A stretch of 64,000 nt of DNA, from the NCBI RefSeq assembly GCF_026153295.1, contig NZ_CP110615.1, forward strand, positions 620,001-684,000. The letters are read 5' to 3'. The notes below the pieces were generated by a model, which saw nothing but the letters and a program-made list of their open reading frames with translations, did not search any database and had not been told where the DNA came from. Below, piece by piece: positions 23,768-33,435 of this stretch (position 1 is the first letter of the stretch; each line of letters starts with the position of its first letter). The stretch comes from Rhodococcus antarcticus. Lineage in GTDB: Bacteria > Actinomycetota > Actinomycetes > Mycobacteriales > Mycobacteriaceae. The translations under genes were made by a program, and so were the position numbers.

Positions 23768-25279
23768 TCAGTCGTCGCCCTCGACCCAGTCGAAGGTGCG
23801 GGTGACGGCCTTCTTCCAGCCCTTGTAGAGCTTGTCGCGCTGCGCGGGGTCCATGTCGGGGGTCCAGCGCTTGTCCTCGGCCCAGTTGGTGCGGATGTCG
23901 TCCTCGGACTCCCAGAAGCCGACCGCCAGGCCCGCCGCGTACGCCGCCCCGAGCGCGGTGGTCTCGGCCACCTGCGGCCGCACCACGTCCACGTCGAGGA
24001 TGTCGGACTGGAACTGCATGAGCAGCTCGTTGACGACCATGCCGCCGTCGACCTTGAGCGCGGTCAGCGGCACCCCGGAGTCTGCGTTCATCGCCTCGAT
24101 GACCTCGCGGGTCTGGTAGGCGGTGGCCTCCAGGGCCGCACGAGCGATGTGGCCGCGGTTGTTGAACCGGGTGAGCCCGACGATCGCGCCGCGGGCGTCG
24201 CTGCGCCAGTAGGGGGCGAACAAGCCGGAGAACGCGGGCACGAAGTAGGTGTCGCCGTTGTCCTCGACCTCGCGGGCCATGGCCTCGATCTCCGAGGCGT
24301 TGCTGATGAGCTTGAGGTTGTCCCGCAGCCACTGCACCAAGGACCCGGTGACCGCGATGGACCCCTCGAGCGCGTAGATCGTGGGCTTGTCACCGATCTT
24401 GTAGCAGACCGTGGTCAGCAGCCCGTTCTTGCTCATCACCTTCTCGGTGCCCGTGTTGAGCAGCACGAAGTTTCCGGTGCCGTAGGTGTTCTTGGCCTCC
24501 CCGGGGCTCAGGCACGCCTGGCCGAAGGTGGCCGCCTGCTGGTCGCCGAGGATGCCGGCGATGGGCACCCCGGCCAGCACCCCGCGCTCGCGGTCGCGGC
24601 CGTAGACCTCCGAGGAACTGCGGATCTCGGGCAGCATGGACATCGGGATGGTCATGTCGGCGCAGATGTCCTTGTCCCAGGTCAGGGTGTCGAGGTCCAT
24701 CAGCATGGTGCGGCTGGCGTTGGTCGGGTCGGTGTAGTGCAGCCCACCGTCGACCCCGCCGGTCATGTTCCACAGCACCCAGGCGTCCATGTTGCCGAAG
24801 ATCAGGTCCCCGGCCTCGGCCCGCTGGCGCGCGCCGTCGACGTTGTCCAGGATCCACTTCACCTTGGGCCCGGAGAAGTAGGTGGCCAGCGGCAGGCCGG
24901 TGGTGGCCTTGTACTTCTCGGCACCCTCGGAGCCGCCGAGTGCGGTGACGATCTTGTCCGTGCGGGTGTCCTGCCAGACGATGGCGTTGTAGACCGGCTC
25001 CCCGGTCTTCCTGTCCCACACCAGGGCCGTCTCGCGCTGGTTGGTGATGCCGACGGCGGCGATGTCGCTGGCTGAGAGGTCGGCGTTGGCGAGCGCGCCG
25101 GCGACCACGGAGCGGGTGTTGTTCCAGATCTCGACGGCGTTGTGCTCGACCCACCCGGACTGCGGGAAGATCTGCTCGTGCTCCTTCTGGTCCACGGCGT
25201 GCACGAGGCCCGCGTGGTCGAAGATCATGCAGCGGGTGGACGTGGTGCCCTGGTCGATGGCGGCGATGTAGGTGCTCAT
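23768..25279 (-). CDS. glpK: Glycerol kinase
   Basis: A 503-residue FGGY-family kinase beginning [19 protein letters not shown], the phosphate-1 loop. It contains [13 protein letters not shown], the glycerol-binding [11 protein letters not shown] region, [25 protein letters not shown] (the effector/ATP segment), YGTGNF, and [18 protein letters not shown] near the C-terminus. It converts glycerol to sn-glycerol-3-phosphate with ATP in the cytosol, for oxidation by GlpD encoded across the regulator gene. The ATG at 25279 follows GAGGAG. It is 36 bases behind the aquaporin gene and clearly in its operon. Confidence 0.96.
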   Translation of the reverse strand: MSTYIAAIDQGTTSTRCMIFDHAGLVHAVDQKEHEQIFPQSGWVEHNAVEIWNNTRSVVAGALANADLSASDIAAVGITNQRETALVWDRKTGEPVYNAIVWQDTRTDKIVTALGGSEGAEKYKATTGLPLATYFSGPKVKWILDNVDGARQRAEAGDLIFGNMDAWVLWNMTGGVDGGLHYTDPTNASRTMLMDLDTLTWDKDICADMTIPMSMLPEIRSSSEVYGRDRERGVLAGVPIAGILGDQQAATFGQACLSPGEAKNTYGTGNFVLLNTGTEKVMSKNGLLTTVCYKIGDKPTIYALEGSIAVTGSLVQWLRDNLKLISNASEIEAMAREVEDNGDTYFVPAFSGLFAPYWRSDARGAIVGLTRFNNRGHIARAALEATAYQTREVIEAMNADSGVPLTALKVDGGMVVNELLMQFQSDILDVDVVRPQVAETTALGAAYAAGLAVGFWESEDDIRTNWAEDKRWTPDMDPAQRDKLYKGWKKAVTRTFDWVEGDD

Positions 25280-25315
25280 GCAGGGTGCTCCTCAGCGGTG
25301 GGTGCGGTGACGGGG

Positions 25316-26221
25316 TCAGGTGTTGGTGTCAGCAGGGTTCGACCGGATCTCCCCGACGGGCTCCGGGTGGACGCCGTGGGTGTGCCCCGAGTGGATCTCG
25401 TCGTCGGGGTCCGAGCGGACCCGGCCCGCGTCCGGCTCGTCGTCCTGGACCAGGTGCAGGAACCGGCCGACGAGCTGGTCGTAGAGCACCGCTCCGATCA
25501 GCCCGCCGATGAGCGGACCCACGATGGGCACCCAGAAGTAGAAGCTGCCGGTCTGGTCCCGCCACGCGGTGCCGTACCCGGTGATGAACGAGGCCAGCCG
25601 TGGCCCGAAGTCACGGGCCGGGTTGATCGCGTAGCCGGCGTTGGTGCCCCAGGCGAAGCCGATGGCCACGACGATGAAACCCACGATGAGCGGGGTCAAG
25701 TTCGCCAGCGGCGCACTGTTGCGGGCGTCGGTGACGGCGAAGATGAGGAACAGCAGGATGGCGGTGCCGATGATCTGGTCGATCAGCGCCGAGGTGGTGC
25801 TCACCGGCAGCGCCCCGTTGCCGGGCAGGGTGGAGAAGATGCCCTGCGTCTTGATCGTGTGGCCGGGGTCGACGGAGTTGATGACGTCGTTGTAGTTGGC
25901 CCGCACGATGAGGGCGGCGACGAAGGCGCCCACCGTCTGGGCCGCGCTGTAGGGCAACACCTTCTTCCAGGAGAAGTCCCGGAACACGGCCAGGGCCAGG
26001 GTCACCGCAGGGTTGAGGTGCGCGCCCGTCAACCGTCCGGCCACGTAGACCCCGAAGGTGACCCCCAGGCCCCACGCCCAGGCGATGCTGTCGTGGTTGC
26101 CGATCCCGCCCGCCACGACCTGGGCGACGACTCCTACGCCGAAGAGGATGAGGATCAGCGTGCCGGCGAACTCCGCGGCCAGCTCCCCGCCCAGTCCGAG
26201 CTTCTCGATCTTGTTCGCCAT
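25316..26221 (-). CDS. glpF: Glycerol facilitator (aquaglyceroporin)
   Basis: A 301-residue MIP channel with six transmembrane segments and two half-helices: the first NPA in GAHLNPAVTLAL (about residue 68) and the second in YAINPARDFGPRL (about 203). The aspartate after the second NPAR is characteristic of glycerol-conducting members. A 55-residue acidic, His-containing cytosolic tail (RVRSDPDDEIHSGHTHG) follows the last helix and is longer than in E. coli GlpF. It admits glycerol for GlpK. The ATG at 26221 has GGAGG upstream. Upstream sites matching the motif described for 26315-26332 suggest control by the SorC-type regulator transcribed divergently. Confidence 0.95.
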   Translation of the reverse strand: MANKIEKLGLGGELAAEFAGTLILILFGVGVVAQVVAGGIGNHDSIAWAWGLGVTFGVYVAGRLTGAHLNPAVTLALAVFRDFSWKKVLPYSAAQTVGAFVAALIVRANYNDVINSVDPGHTIKTQGIFSTLPGNGALPVSTTSALIDQIIGTAILLFLIFAVTDARNSAPLANLTPLIVGFIVVAIGFAWGTNAGYAINPARDFGPRLASFITGYGTAWRDQTGSFYFWVPIVGPLIGGLIGAVLYDQLVGRFLHLVQDDEPDAGRVRSDPDDEIHSGHTHGVHPEPVGEIRSNPADTNT

Positions 26222-26314
26222 GCGATCCTCCAGTGGTTTGTGGATCTCGACATGTGACCCGCGTCATATGACCACGTGCGATGCTAGGGGCTGTGCACAC
26301 CCGCGCAAAGGGTC

Positions 26315-26332
26315 TGCACGTCTGTGCACGAA
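26315..26332. promoter_or_regulatory. Candidate regulator operator, site 1 (glpF/regulator intergenic)
   Basis: TGCACGTCTGTGCACGAA, an imperfect palindrome (TGCAC/GTGCA). A closely related copy lies at 26409-26426 and a third at 27442-27458, so it recurs on both sides of the regulator gene. A less similar TGTGCACACCCGCGCAAAG begins at 26293. Confidence 0.55.
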
Positions 26333-26408
26333 CCAGGGGGTCGGGGGGCCGTCTTGCGGCTCGGCGGCAGACCTCCCACGATGTGAGGACGGGCTGCCCA
26401 CCGAGGCC

Positions 26409-26426
26409 TGCACGAATGTTCACGAA
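26409..26426. promoter_or_regulatory. Candidate regulator operator, site 2
   Basis: TGCACGAATGTTCACGAA differs from site 1 at four positions and ends nine bases before the regulator's start codon, overlapping its probable ribosome-binding region. This suits autoregulation. Confidence 0.55.
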
Positions 26427-26435
26427 GGACGAGCG

Positions 26436-27425
26436 ATGACCCTCATCCCGACCGACCCGGGGGGCGCCCGCATCGCCGAGGCCGTGCAGGCCGCGCGGCT
26501 GTACTACTTCCAGGACCTGACCATGGCCGCCATCGCGCGCGAGCTCGACGTCTCGCGCTCCACGGTGTCGCGGCTGATCAGCTACGCCCGCAGCTCCGGG
26601 CTCGTCGAGATCAGGATTACCACCCCGCAGGGCCGGGCGCCCCAGGTGGAGCAGGCGTTGTGCGACGCCTACGGCATCCGCGCCCACGTGGTGCCGGTGG
26701 CGGAGTCGGTGAGCGACCTCGACCGCCTGGACAAGGTGGCCCTGTTCGCGGCCCGGCTGCTCGGGTCCTTCTTCGACTCCGACATGGTGATGGGCGTCGC
26801 CTGGGGCACCACGCTGAGCGCGGTCGGGCGCCACCTCACCCCCAAGCGCACGCACAACGCCCACGTCGTCCAGCTCAACGGCGCGGGCAACACCCGCACC
26901 ACCGGCATCTCCTACGCCTCCGACATCGTCCGTGGCTTCGCCCACGCCTACGGGGCGCGGCCGCAGGAGTTCCCGGTGCCGGCGTTCTTCGACCACCCCG
27001 AGACCCGCACGCACCTGTGGCGGGAGCGGAGCATCTCCCGGGTGCTGGCCCTGCAGGACCGGATGGACGTCGCGGTGTTCAGCATCGGAGCGGTGGGCGG
27101 ACAGGTACCCAGCCACGTCTACAGCGCCGGGTACCTCGAGAACGAGGACGTCGTCGCGCTGCGGGCCGACGGGGTGGTCGGCGACATCGCGACCGTGTTC
27201 TTCCGCGGGGACGGCAGCTGGGACGGCATCGCGCTGAACGAGCGGGCCAGCGGGCCCTTCCTCGACCGCTTCCGCGAGGTGCCGCGCCGGCTGTGCATCA
27301 TCTCCGGCGAGGAGAAGCTGGCCGGTCTCCGCGGGGCGCTCGCCGGAGGGCTCGTCACCGACCTCGTCATCGACGACCTCAGTGCGGCCGCCCTCGTCGC
27401 GCAGCAGGCGACCGCCCACCGGTAA
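26436..27425 (+). CDS. SorC/DeoR-type sugar-binding transcriptional regulator of the glycerol genes
   Basis: A 329-residue regulator. Residues about 15-65 form a sigma-like helix-turn-helix: RLYYFQDLTMAAIARELDVSRSTVSRLISYARSSGLVEI, the standard SorC-family N-terminus. The remainder is the SorC ligand-binding domain with GVAWGTTLSAVGRHL, QLNGAGNT, ASDIVRGFAHAYGARP and the GDIATVFFRGDG segment. Such proteins bind a phosphorylated sugar; here glycerol-3-phosphate or dihydroxyacetone phosphate is plausible because the gene lies between glpF-glpK and glpD. The ATG at 26436 follows GAAGGA. Palindromic sites on both sides of the gene are the expected targets. Confidence 0.88.
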   Translation: MTLIPTDPGGARIAEAVQAARLYYFQDLTMAAIARELDVSRSTVSRLISYARSSGLVEIRITTPQGRAPQVEQALCDAYGIRAHVVPVAESVSDLDRLDKVALFAARLLGSFFDSDMVMGVAWGTTLSAVGRHLTPKRTHNAHVVQLNGAGNTRTTGISYASDIVRGFAHAYGARPQEFPVPAFFDHPETRTHLWRERSISRVLALQDRMDVAVFSIGAVGGQVPSHVYSAGYLENEDVVALRADGVVGDIATVFFRGDGSWDGIALNERASGPFLDRFREVPRRLCIISGEEKLAGLRGALAGGLVTDLVIDDLSAAALVAQQATAHR

Positions 27426-27441
27426 CCCGCCCGAGGCGGCC

Positions 27442-27458
27442 GCACATCTGTGCAGAAG
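27442..27458. promoter_or_regulatory. Candidate regulator operator, site 3 (upstream of glpD)
   Basis: GCACATCTGTGCAGAAG matches the core of the two sites upstream of the regulator (GCAC-N2-CTGTGCA). A weaker, partly matching TGGACAGACGTGCGAAA follows at 27462. Both are 75-90 bases upstream of the glpD start. Confidence 0.5.
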
Positions 27459-27532
27459 CCGTGGACAGACGTGCGAAATGAGGGGTCCGGGTGCATCCTG
27501 GAATCCACAGTCCACGACGAGGGAGTCGAGAG

Positions 27533-29269
27533 ATGAGCGATCAGACCAGGACAGCGGTGCTGAGCCCGGCCGCACGCGAGACCAGCTGGGAGCGGCTCGG
27601 TTCCGAGCGCTTCGACGTCGTGGTGATCGGTGGTGGCGTGGTCGGGGCCGGGGCCGCGCTGGACGCCGCCACCCGGGGGCTCACGGTGGCCCTGGTGGAG
27701 GCGCGCGACCTGGCCTCGGGCACCTCGAGCCGGTCGTCGAAGATGTTCCACGGCGGCCTGCGCTACCTGGAGCAGCTCGAGTTCGGGCTGGTCCGCGAGG
27801 CGCTGCACGAGCGCGAGCTGTCCATGTCGACGCTGGCGCCGCACCTGGTCAAGCCGCTGAAGTTCCTCTACCCGCTCACCCACCGGGTGTGGGAGCGCCC
27901 CTACGTCGCGGCCGGGATCTTCCTCTACGACACCCTCGGCGGCGCGAAGTCCGTCCCGCGCCAGAAGCACCTCTCGCGCGCCGGTGCCCTGCGCATGTCG
28001 CCCGGGCTCAAGCGGGACGTGCTCACCGGCGGGGTGCGCTACTACGACACCCTCGTCGACGACGCGCGGCACACCATGACGGTCGCCCGCACCGCCGCCC
28101 ACTACGGAGCCGTGGTCCGCACGTCCACCCAGGTCGTCGGGTTCGTCAAGGAGGCCGACAGGATCACCGGGGTCACCGTGCGCGACTCGGAGGACGGCCG
28201 CGAGACCACCGTGCAGGCCGGCGTGGTGATCAACGCCAGCGGCGTGTGGACCGACGAGGTGCAGTCCATCGCCGGTGGCAAGGGCAAGTTCCGGGTCCGT
28301 GCGTCCAAGGGCGTGCACCTGGTCGTCGGCCGCGACAAGATCAACAGCGATGCCGCGATGATCCTGCGCACCGAGAAGTCCGTGCTGTTCATCATCCCGT
28401 GGGGCAAGCACTGGATCATCGGGACCACCGACACCGACTGGGCGCTGGATCTCGCGCACCCAGCCGCCACGAAGGCCGACATCGACTACATCCTCACCCA
28501 CGTGAACGCCGCGGTGGCCATCCCGTTGACCCCGGCGGACATCGAGGGCGTCTACGCCGGGCTCCGGCCGCTGCTGGCCGGCGAGAGCGAGGAGACCTCC
28601 AAGCTCTCGCGCGAGCACGCGGTGGCGCGGGTGGCCCCCGGTCTCGTCGCCATCGCCGGCGGAAAATACACGACGTACCGGGTCATGGGCGCCGACGCGG
28701 TGGACGAGGCAGCCAAGGACCTGCCCATCCGGGTGGCCGGCTCCGTCACGGAGAAGGTGCCGCTGGTCGGGGCCGACGGCTACTTCGCGCTGGTCAACCA
28801 GGCCGACCAGGTGGCCGAGACCTACGGGCTGCCGCCGCACCGGGTGACCCACCTGCTCGACCGCTACGGCTCTCTGCTGCACGAGGTGCTCGCGGCCTCG
28901 CAGGACCGGCCGGAGCTGCTCCGACCCCTGGGTGGTGCGGAGGACTACCTCGCGGCCGAGGTCGTCTACGCCGTGGAGGCCGAGGGAGCGCTGCACCTGG
29001 AGGACGTGCTCGCCCGCCGCACCCGCATCTCCATCGAGTACGCCCACCGGGGGGTGGACTGCGCCCAGCAGGTGGCCGACCTGATGGCTCCGGTGCTCGG
29101 CTGGGACGAGGCCACCATCGCGCGCGAGGTGGAGCTGTACAACGCGCGGGTGAAGGCGGAGAAGGAGTCGCAGGCCGAGCTGACCGACGGCTCCGCGGAC
29201 GCCCTCCGGGCCGCTGCTCCGGAGGCGCGGGCCGAGATCCTCGAGCCGGTGCCGGTCCCCGCGCACTGA
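27533..29269 (+). CDS. glpD: Glycerol-3-phosphate dehydrogenase (FAD, respiratory)
   Basis: A 578-residue flavoprotein. The N-terminal FAD motif VVVIGGGVVGAGAALDAATRG is followed by SGTSSRSSKMFHGGLRYLE, the GlpD signature, then VINASGVWTDEV, the active-site region VLFIIPWGKHWIIGTTDTDW, and GKYTTYRVMGADAVD. The C-terminal helical domain follows. It oxidises glycerol-3-phosphate to dihydroxyacetone phosphate at the membrane and passes electrons to the quinone pool. It corresponds to glpD2 (Rv3302c) by position. The start is ATG 27533 with GAGGGAG upstream; a longer form from 27491 has no such site. It is transcribed away from the regulator and ends at a long hairpin. Confidence 0.95.
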   Translation: MSDQTRTAVLSPAARETSWERLGSERFDVVVIGGGVVGAGAALDAATRGLTVALVEARDLASGTSSRSSKMFHGGLRYLEQLEFGLVREALHERELSMSTLAPHLVKPLKFLYPLTHRVWERPYVAAGIFLYDTLGGAKSVPRQKHLSRAGALRMSPGLKRDVLTGGVRYYDTLVDDARHTMTVARTAAHYGAVVRTSTQVVGFVKEADRITGVTVRDSEDGRETTVQAGVVINASGVWTDEVQSIAGGKGKFRVRASKGVHLVVGRDKINSDAAMILRTEKSVLFIIPWGKHWIIGTTDTDWALDLAHPAATKADIDYILTHVNAAVAIPLTPADIEGVYAGLRPLLAGESEETSKLSREHAVARVAPGLVAIAGGKYTTYRVMGADAVDEAAKDLPIRVAGSVTEKVPLVGADGYFALVNQADQVAETYGLPPHRVTHLLDRYGSLLHEVLAASQDRPELLRPLGGAEDYLAAEVVYAVEAEGALHLEDVLARRTRISIEYAHRGVDCAQQVADLMAPVLGWDEATIAREVELYNARVKAEKESQAELTDGSADALRAAAPEARAEILEPVPVPAH

Positions 29270-29288
29270 GCTCGGCCCTCCGCCTTTC

Positions 29289-29353
29289 GCGCCAAGTGCG
29301 GGCTATTGGTCGTCATCCGTCCCGGATGAGCGCCAATAGCCCGCACTTGGCGC
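29289..29353. terminator. Long perfect inverted repeat between glpD and the GNAT gene
   Basis: Arms of 21 bases (29289-29309 and 29333-29353, starting GCGCCAAGTGCGGG) pair without mismatch around a 23-base loop that holds a second small stem (CATCC/GGATG). Lying between converging genes, it probably terminates both. It could also be a genome-repeated palindromic element. Confidence 0.7.
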
Positions 29354-29370
29354 ACGGGGGCACGGGGGAC

Positions 29371-29922
29371 TCAGTCGGTGGCCAGGCGGGCGAGGACCAC
29401 GAGGTCGCGCTGGTCGTACCCCGCGCCCCGGGCGACACCCTCCGGGGTGAACCCGCAGCGCAGGGCCACCGCCGCGGACGCCGCGTTCTCCGGGTCGTGG
29501 CGCCACACCACCCGATGCAGCCCGAGCCCGCCCAGCGTCTCGTCGGCGAAGGCCAGCCGGAGCACCGCGCCCACCGACGTCGTCACGATCCCCCGGCCGC
29601 GGTGGGCCGGCGCCGTCACGCAGCCGAGCTCGGCCCAGCGCTCGTCGAGGTGCAGATCGCGCAGCGTGAGCTCGGCGAGCATCTCTCCGGTGCTGGGCTC
29701 GCACGCCGCCCAGCCGTAGCAGGTGTCCTGCGCCCACCCCCGGGCACTCGCGGCCACCCGTTCACCGGCGGTCGTCAGGTCCACCACCCCACGCAGTCCC
29801 GTGTACCTGCGCGAGTCCTCGTCCTGCGCCATCGCCAGCAGGGCGGGCCGGTCGTCCACCCGCTCGTCGACCCGCAGCGCCCGCAGGTACCAGGCGCCCG
29901 CGTTCACCTCGATCGGCTCCAC
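29371..29922 (-). CDS. GNAT-family N-acetyltransferase (RimJ/RimL type)
   Basis: A 183-residue acetyltransferase of the RimJ/RimL group: an N-terminal strand YLRALRVDERVDD, WAACEPSTGEMLAELTLRDLHLDERWAELGCVTAPAHRGRGIVTTSV (the acetyl-CoA pyrophosphate loop R/Q-x-x-G-x-G/A as HRGRGI), LHRVVWRHDPENAASAAVALRCGFTPEG (motif B). These enzymes acetylate N-termini, amino acids or small amines; the acceptor is unknown. The start chosen is GTG 29922 because AAAGGAGG lies directly upstream; an ATG at 29982 would place that site inside the gene. It converges on glpD across the hairpin. Confidence 0.85.
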   Translation of the reverse strand: MEPIEVNAGAWYLRALRVDERVDDRPALLAMAQDEDSRRYTGLRGVVDLTTAGERVAASARGWAQDTCYGWAACEPSTGEMLAELTLRDLHLDERWAELGCVTAPAHRGRGIVTTSVGAVLRLAFADETLGGLGLHRVVWRHDPENAASAAVALRCGFTPEGVARGAGYDQRDLVVLARLATD

Positions 29923-30043
29923 GGGAACCTCCTTTGGGCAGGTAGCGGGCTGTTCGCACCCTGACACCCGCCGAGCGTGCAACTTCCTGGGACGCAGCGA
30001 CCGCGCGGGCAGGGCTCGGGGGACGCAGGCCAGCGGCCGGTGC

Positions 30044-31828
30044 TCAGTCGTCGGTCAGCTCGCAGAGCACCGTCCCCTGGGTGACGGCCGCGCCCGGCTC
30101 GACGGACAGGCCGGTGACCGTGCCGTCCTTGTGCGCGGTCACCGGGTTCTCCATCTTCATGGCCTCGAGCACGGCCACCAGCTCACCCTTGGCCACGGTC
30201 TGGCCCTCCTCGACCGCGACCTTGACCACGGTGCCCTGCATGGGGGCCACGACGGCGTCGCCGGAGGCGGCCGCGCCGGCACCGCCGCGCTTGCGGCCGG
30301 AGGGCTTCTTCCTGGCGGCGCCGCTCCCGCCGCCGCCGAGAGCGAGGTCGCCGGGCAGCGAGACCTCGAGGCGTCGGCCCCCCACCTCGACGACCACGGT
30401 CTGCCGGGGGGTGGTGTCGGTGTCGGCCGGCTCGCCCCCGGTGAACGGCTCGACGGTGTTCTCCCACTCCGTCTCGATCCACCGGGTGTGCACGGTGAAC
30501 CCGTCGTCGTCGCCCACGAACGCCGGGTCGCTGACCACGAGACGGTGGAACGGCAGCACGGTCGCCATGCCCTCGATCTGCAGCTCGGCCAGCGCGCGGC
30601 GCGAGCGCTCGAGCGCCTGGGTGCGGTCGGCCCCGGTGACGATGAGCTTGCCGAGCATGGAGTCGAACTGGCCGCCGATGACGCTGCCCGACTCGACCCC
30701 GGCGTCCATCCGCACGCCGGGCCCGGACGGGGCCGAGAACCGGGTGACGGTGCCGGGCGCGGGCAGGAACCCGCGGCCGGCGTCCTCGCCGTTGAGCCGG
30801 AACTCGAACGAGTGCCCGCGCGGGACGGGGTCCTCGGTGATCTCGAGCTTGCGGCCCTCGGCGATGCGGAACTGCTCGCGCACCAGGTCCAGGCCCGAGG
30901 TCTCCTCGGAGACGGGGTGCTCCACCTGCAGGCGGGTGTTGACCTCCAGGAAGCTGATGAGGCCGTCCTGGCCGACGAGGTACTCCACCGTGCCGGCGCC
31001 GTAGTACCCGGCCTCGGAGCAGATGCGCTTGGCGCTGGCGTGGATCTCCTCGCGCTGGGCGTCGGTGAGGAACGGTGCGGGGGCCTCCTCGACCAGCTTC
31101 TGGAACCGGCGCTGCAGCGAGCAGTCGCGGGTGCCGACGACGATGACGGTGCCGTGGGTGTCGGCCAGCACCTGTGCCTCGACGTGGCGGGGCTTGTCCA
31201 GGTAGCGCTCCACGAAGCACTCGCCGCGACCGAACGCGCTGACGGCCTCGCGGGTGGCGGAGTCGAACAGCTCCGGGATCTCCTCCATGGTGCGGGCGAC
31301 CTTCATGCCGCGCCCGCCGCCGCCGAAGGCCGCCTTGATGGCGATGGGCAGCCCGTGCTCCTTCGCGAAGGCGGTGATCTCCGAGGCGTCCTTGACCGGC
31401 TCGGCGGTGCCGGGGACCAGGGGAGCACCGGCCCTGGTGGCGATGTGGCGCGCGGTGACCTTGTCGCCCAGGTCACGGATGGACTGCGGGGAGGGGCCGA
31501 TCCACGTGAGGTTCGCGTCCAGCACCGCCTGGGCGAACTCGGCGTTCTCGGAGAGGAAGCCGTACCCGGGGTGGATCGCGTCGGCGCCGGACTTCGCGGC
31601 CGCGTCGAGGATCTTCGCGATGTCGAGGTAGGACTCCGCCGAGGTCTGCCCGCCCAGGGCGAAGGCCTCGTCGGCGAGGCGCACGTGCGGTGCGTCCGCG
31701 TCCGGCTCGGCGTACACCGCGACGCTGCCGATGCCGGAGTCCGCGCAGGCCCGGATGACCCGGACGGCGATCTCCCCGCGGTTGGCGACGAGCACCTTCT
31801 GGATCACTGCACCTGCGTGGCTGGCCAC
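30044..31828 (-). CDS. accA3: Acyl-CoA carboxylase alpha subunit (biotin carboxylase + biotin carrier)
   Basis: About 594 residues. Biotin carboxylase domain: [46 protein letters not shown] (ATP-grasp glycine loop), [33 protein letters not shown]. After a Gly/Arg/Lys-rich linker, the C-terminal biotinyl domain carries EAMKMENPV with the biotin-accepting lysine, which BirA should modify. It carboxylates biotin for the beta subunits such as AccD5, feeding malonyl- or methylmalonyl-CoA into fatty and mycolic-type lipid synthesis. Position matches Rv3285 (accA3). AGGAGG precedes GTG 31828; the ATG at 31846 lies upstream of that site, so GTG is preferred. Confidence 0.94.
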   Translation of the reverse strand: MASHAGAVIQKVLVANRGEIAVRVIRACADSGIGSVAVYAEPDADAPHVRLADEAFALGGQTSAESYLDIAKILDAAAKSGADAIHPGYGFLSENAEFAQAVLDANLTWIGPSPQSIRDLGDKVTARHIATRAGAPLVPGTAEPVKDASEITAFAKEHGLPIAIKAAFGGGGRGMKVARTMEEIPELFDSATREAVSAFGRGECFVERYLDKPRHVEAQVLADTHGTVIVVGTRDCSLQRRFQKLVEEAPAPFLTDAQREEIHASAKRICSEAGYYGAGTVEYLVGQDGLISFLEVNTRLQVEHPVSEETSGLDLVREQFRIAEGRKLEITEDPVPRGHSFEFRLNGEDAGRGFLPAPGTVTRFSAPSGPGVRMDAGVESGSVIGGQFDSMLGKLIVTGADRTQALERSRRALAELQIEGMATVLPFHRLVVSDPAFVGDDDGFTVHTRWIETEWENTVEPFTGGEPADTDTTPRQTVVVEVGGRRLEVSLPGDLALGGGGSGAARKKPSGRKRGGAGAAASGDAVVAPMQGTVVKVAVEEGQTVAKGELVAVLEAMKMENPVTAHKDGTVTGLSVEPGAAVTQGTVLCELTDD

Positions 31829-31955
31829 GAGACCTCCTGTGGTCACTGGCGGCGCCCTCGCGGCGTCGCGGTCGTCGCCGCCGTCCTGGCCGACACCAGC
31901 GGAGTCTAGGCAGACCGTGCCGTGGCGCGAACCCGGCCCCGCGCCGACGGCGGGG

Positions 31956-32987
31956 TCACCCGGTCACACCCTGGATCACGAGGCTGCTCGCGGCGACGGT
32001 GAGCCACAGCACGAGGCCGAGGACGAGGGGTCGGGCGCCCGTCCTGCGCAGGGCGGGCACGTCGGTGGAGACGCCGATGGCCGCCAGGGCCGTGGTGATG
32101 AGGAACAGCCCGACGTGTGCGAGCGCGGGCTGGGCGGCCCCGGGGATCACGCCGAGGGTGTTGAGCCCGGCCGCGACGAGGAAGCCGACCAGGAACCAGG
32201 GCACGAGGCGGAGGGGGTTGGCCGAGCGGGTCGAGGGCGACGAGGTGTCCCGCCTGCGGACCACGGCGGCGAGGACGAGCACGATCGGGATGATCATCAG
32301 CGTCCGGGTCAGCTTGACCACGACGGCGGTGTTCGCCGCCTCCTGCCCGTACACCGACGCCGCGGCCACCACCGAGGACGTGTCGTTGACCGCGGTGCCG
32401 GCGAACAGGCCGAACGCCTGCTGGTCGAGCCCGAGCAGGTGCCCCAGCGGCGGGAAGGCGAGCACCGCGGCCACGTTGAACAGGAAGATCGTGCTCACCG
32501 CGTACGCCACGTCGTTGCTCCGGGCCTTCATCACCGGGCTGACCGCGGCGATGGCTGAGGCTCCGCAGATGGCCGTGCCCACGCCGATGAGCGTCGTCAG
32601 GTCGTCGTCGATGCCGAGCCGGCGCCCGACGAACCAGGCCACCACCAGGCAGATCGCGAGGGTCCCCAGCATGACCGGGAGCGAGCTGAAGCCGACCCGG
32701 GCGACGGTGAGCAGGGACAGTCCCGATCCCAGCACCACCACCGCCAGCTGCAGCAGGAACCCCTTGGCGAACCCGGTCCCGGGCTCGAGCCGGTCGCGCC
32801 CACCGACGCGCAGCGCGAGGGGCCCGAGGAGGAGGCCCAGCACGATGGCGAAGACCGGTGCGCCGATCACCGGCAGCAGCAGCCCCAGCGGGGTGGCCAG
32901 CGCCGCCAGCACCAGGGCGAGCGCGACACCCGGGACGAGCCGGCGCCACGACTGCGACCGGGTCTGGCCGGTGTCCGTGCGGCTCAC
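31956..32987 (-). CDS. YeiH-family putative sulfate exporter
   Basis: A 343-residue membrane protein with about ten transmembrane helices. It fits the YeiH/UPF0324 family through [15 protein letters not shown] at the start, the conserved helix [17 protein letters not shown], and the [16 protein letters not shown] re-entrant-type segment followed by [10 protein letters not shown]. The family is annotated as sulfate exporter on sequence grounds; evidence for the substrate is thin. Its location between accA3 and the sulfur-transfer genes sufE and sseA is suggestive but not proof. GTG 32987 is the start. It is followed upstream, 28 bases away, by sufE in the same direction. Confidence 0.85.
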   Translation of the reverse strand: MSRTDTGQTRSQSWRRLVPGVALALVLAALATPLGLLLPVIGAPVFAIVLGLLLGPLALRVGGRDRLEPGTGFAKGFLLQLAVVVLGSGLSLLTVARVGFSSLPVMLGTLAICLVVAWFVGRRLGIDDDLTTLIGVGTAICGASAIAAVSPVMKARSNDVAYAVSTIFLFNVAAVLAFPPLGHLLGLDQQAFGLFAGTAVNDTSSVVAAASVYGQEAANTAVVVKLTRTLMIIPIVLVLAAVVRRRDTSSPSTRSANPLRLVPWFLVGFLVAAGLNTLGVIPGAAQPALAHVGLFLITTALAAIGVSTDVPALRRTGARPLVLGLVLWLTVAASSLVIQGVTG

Positions 32988-33015
32988 GCGGGGTGCACGT
33001 GCTGCTGCACCATGA

Positions 33016-33435
33016 TCAGCTGGCCTCGCGGACCTGGCGCTTGATGCGGGCGAGCATCGCGCTCAGCCCGCGCAGCCGCAGGGGGCTCACCACGTCGGCG
33101 AGCCCGAGCGTGGCGTAGAAGTCCTCGGGCACCGCGAGCACGGTCTCCCGGCTCTCGCCGTCCAGGCCGTGGTGCAGGATCGCGGCGAACCCCCGGGTGG
33201 TGGGAGCCTCGGGTGGCGCTTGGAAGTACAGCTTGACGTGCTCGGCGTCCGCGGCGTCAACCGTGAGGAACAGCGGCGTCTGGCACTCCGGCACCCGCTC
33301 GAGGTCGGCGGTCTCCATCCCGTCGGGCAGCTCCGGCAGCTCGTCGGAGAGCTCGAGCAGCAGGGTCAGCTTGTCCCGGCCCTCGACGGCCTCGAAGTCC
33401 TCGATGACCTCCTGCAGACCCGACGGGATGCTCAC
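33016..33435 (-). CDS. sufE: SufE-family cysteine desulfurase sulfur acceptor
   Basis: A 139-residue SufE-like protein: [31 protein letters not shown], the sulfur-accepting cysteine in [11 protein letters not shown] (about residue 51), and the C-terminal [31 protein letters not shown]. SufE accepts persulfide sulfur from a cysteine desulfurase for Fe-S cluster building. It matches Rv3284 in the M. tuberculosis order, next to sseA. The start at GTG 33435 overlaps the sseA stop as GTGA, so translation is coupled. A longer reading frame upstream is antisense to no family and overlaps sseA in the wrong frame. Confidence 0.9.
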   Translation of the reverse strand: MSIPSGLQEVIEDFEAVEGRDKLTLLLELSDELPELPDGMETADLERVPECQTPLFLTVDAADAEHVKLYFQAPPEAPTTRGFAAILHHGLDGESRETVLAVPEDFYATLGLADVVSPLRLRGLSAMLARIKRQVREAS

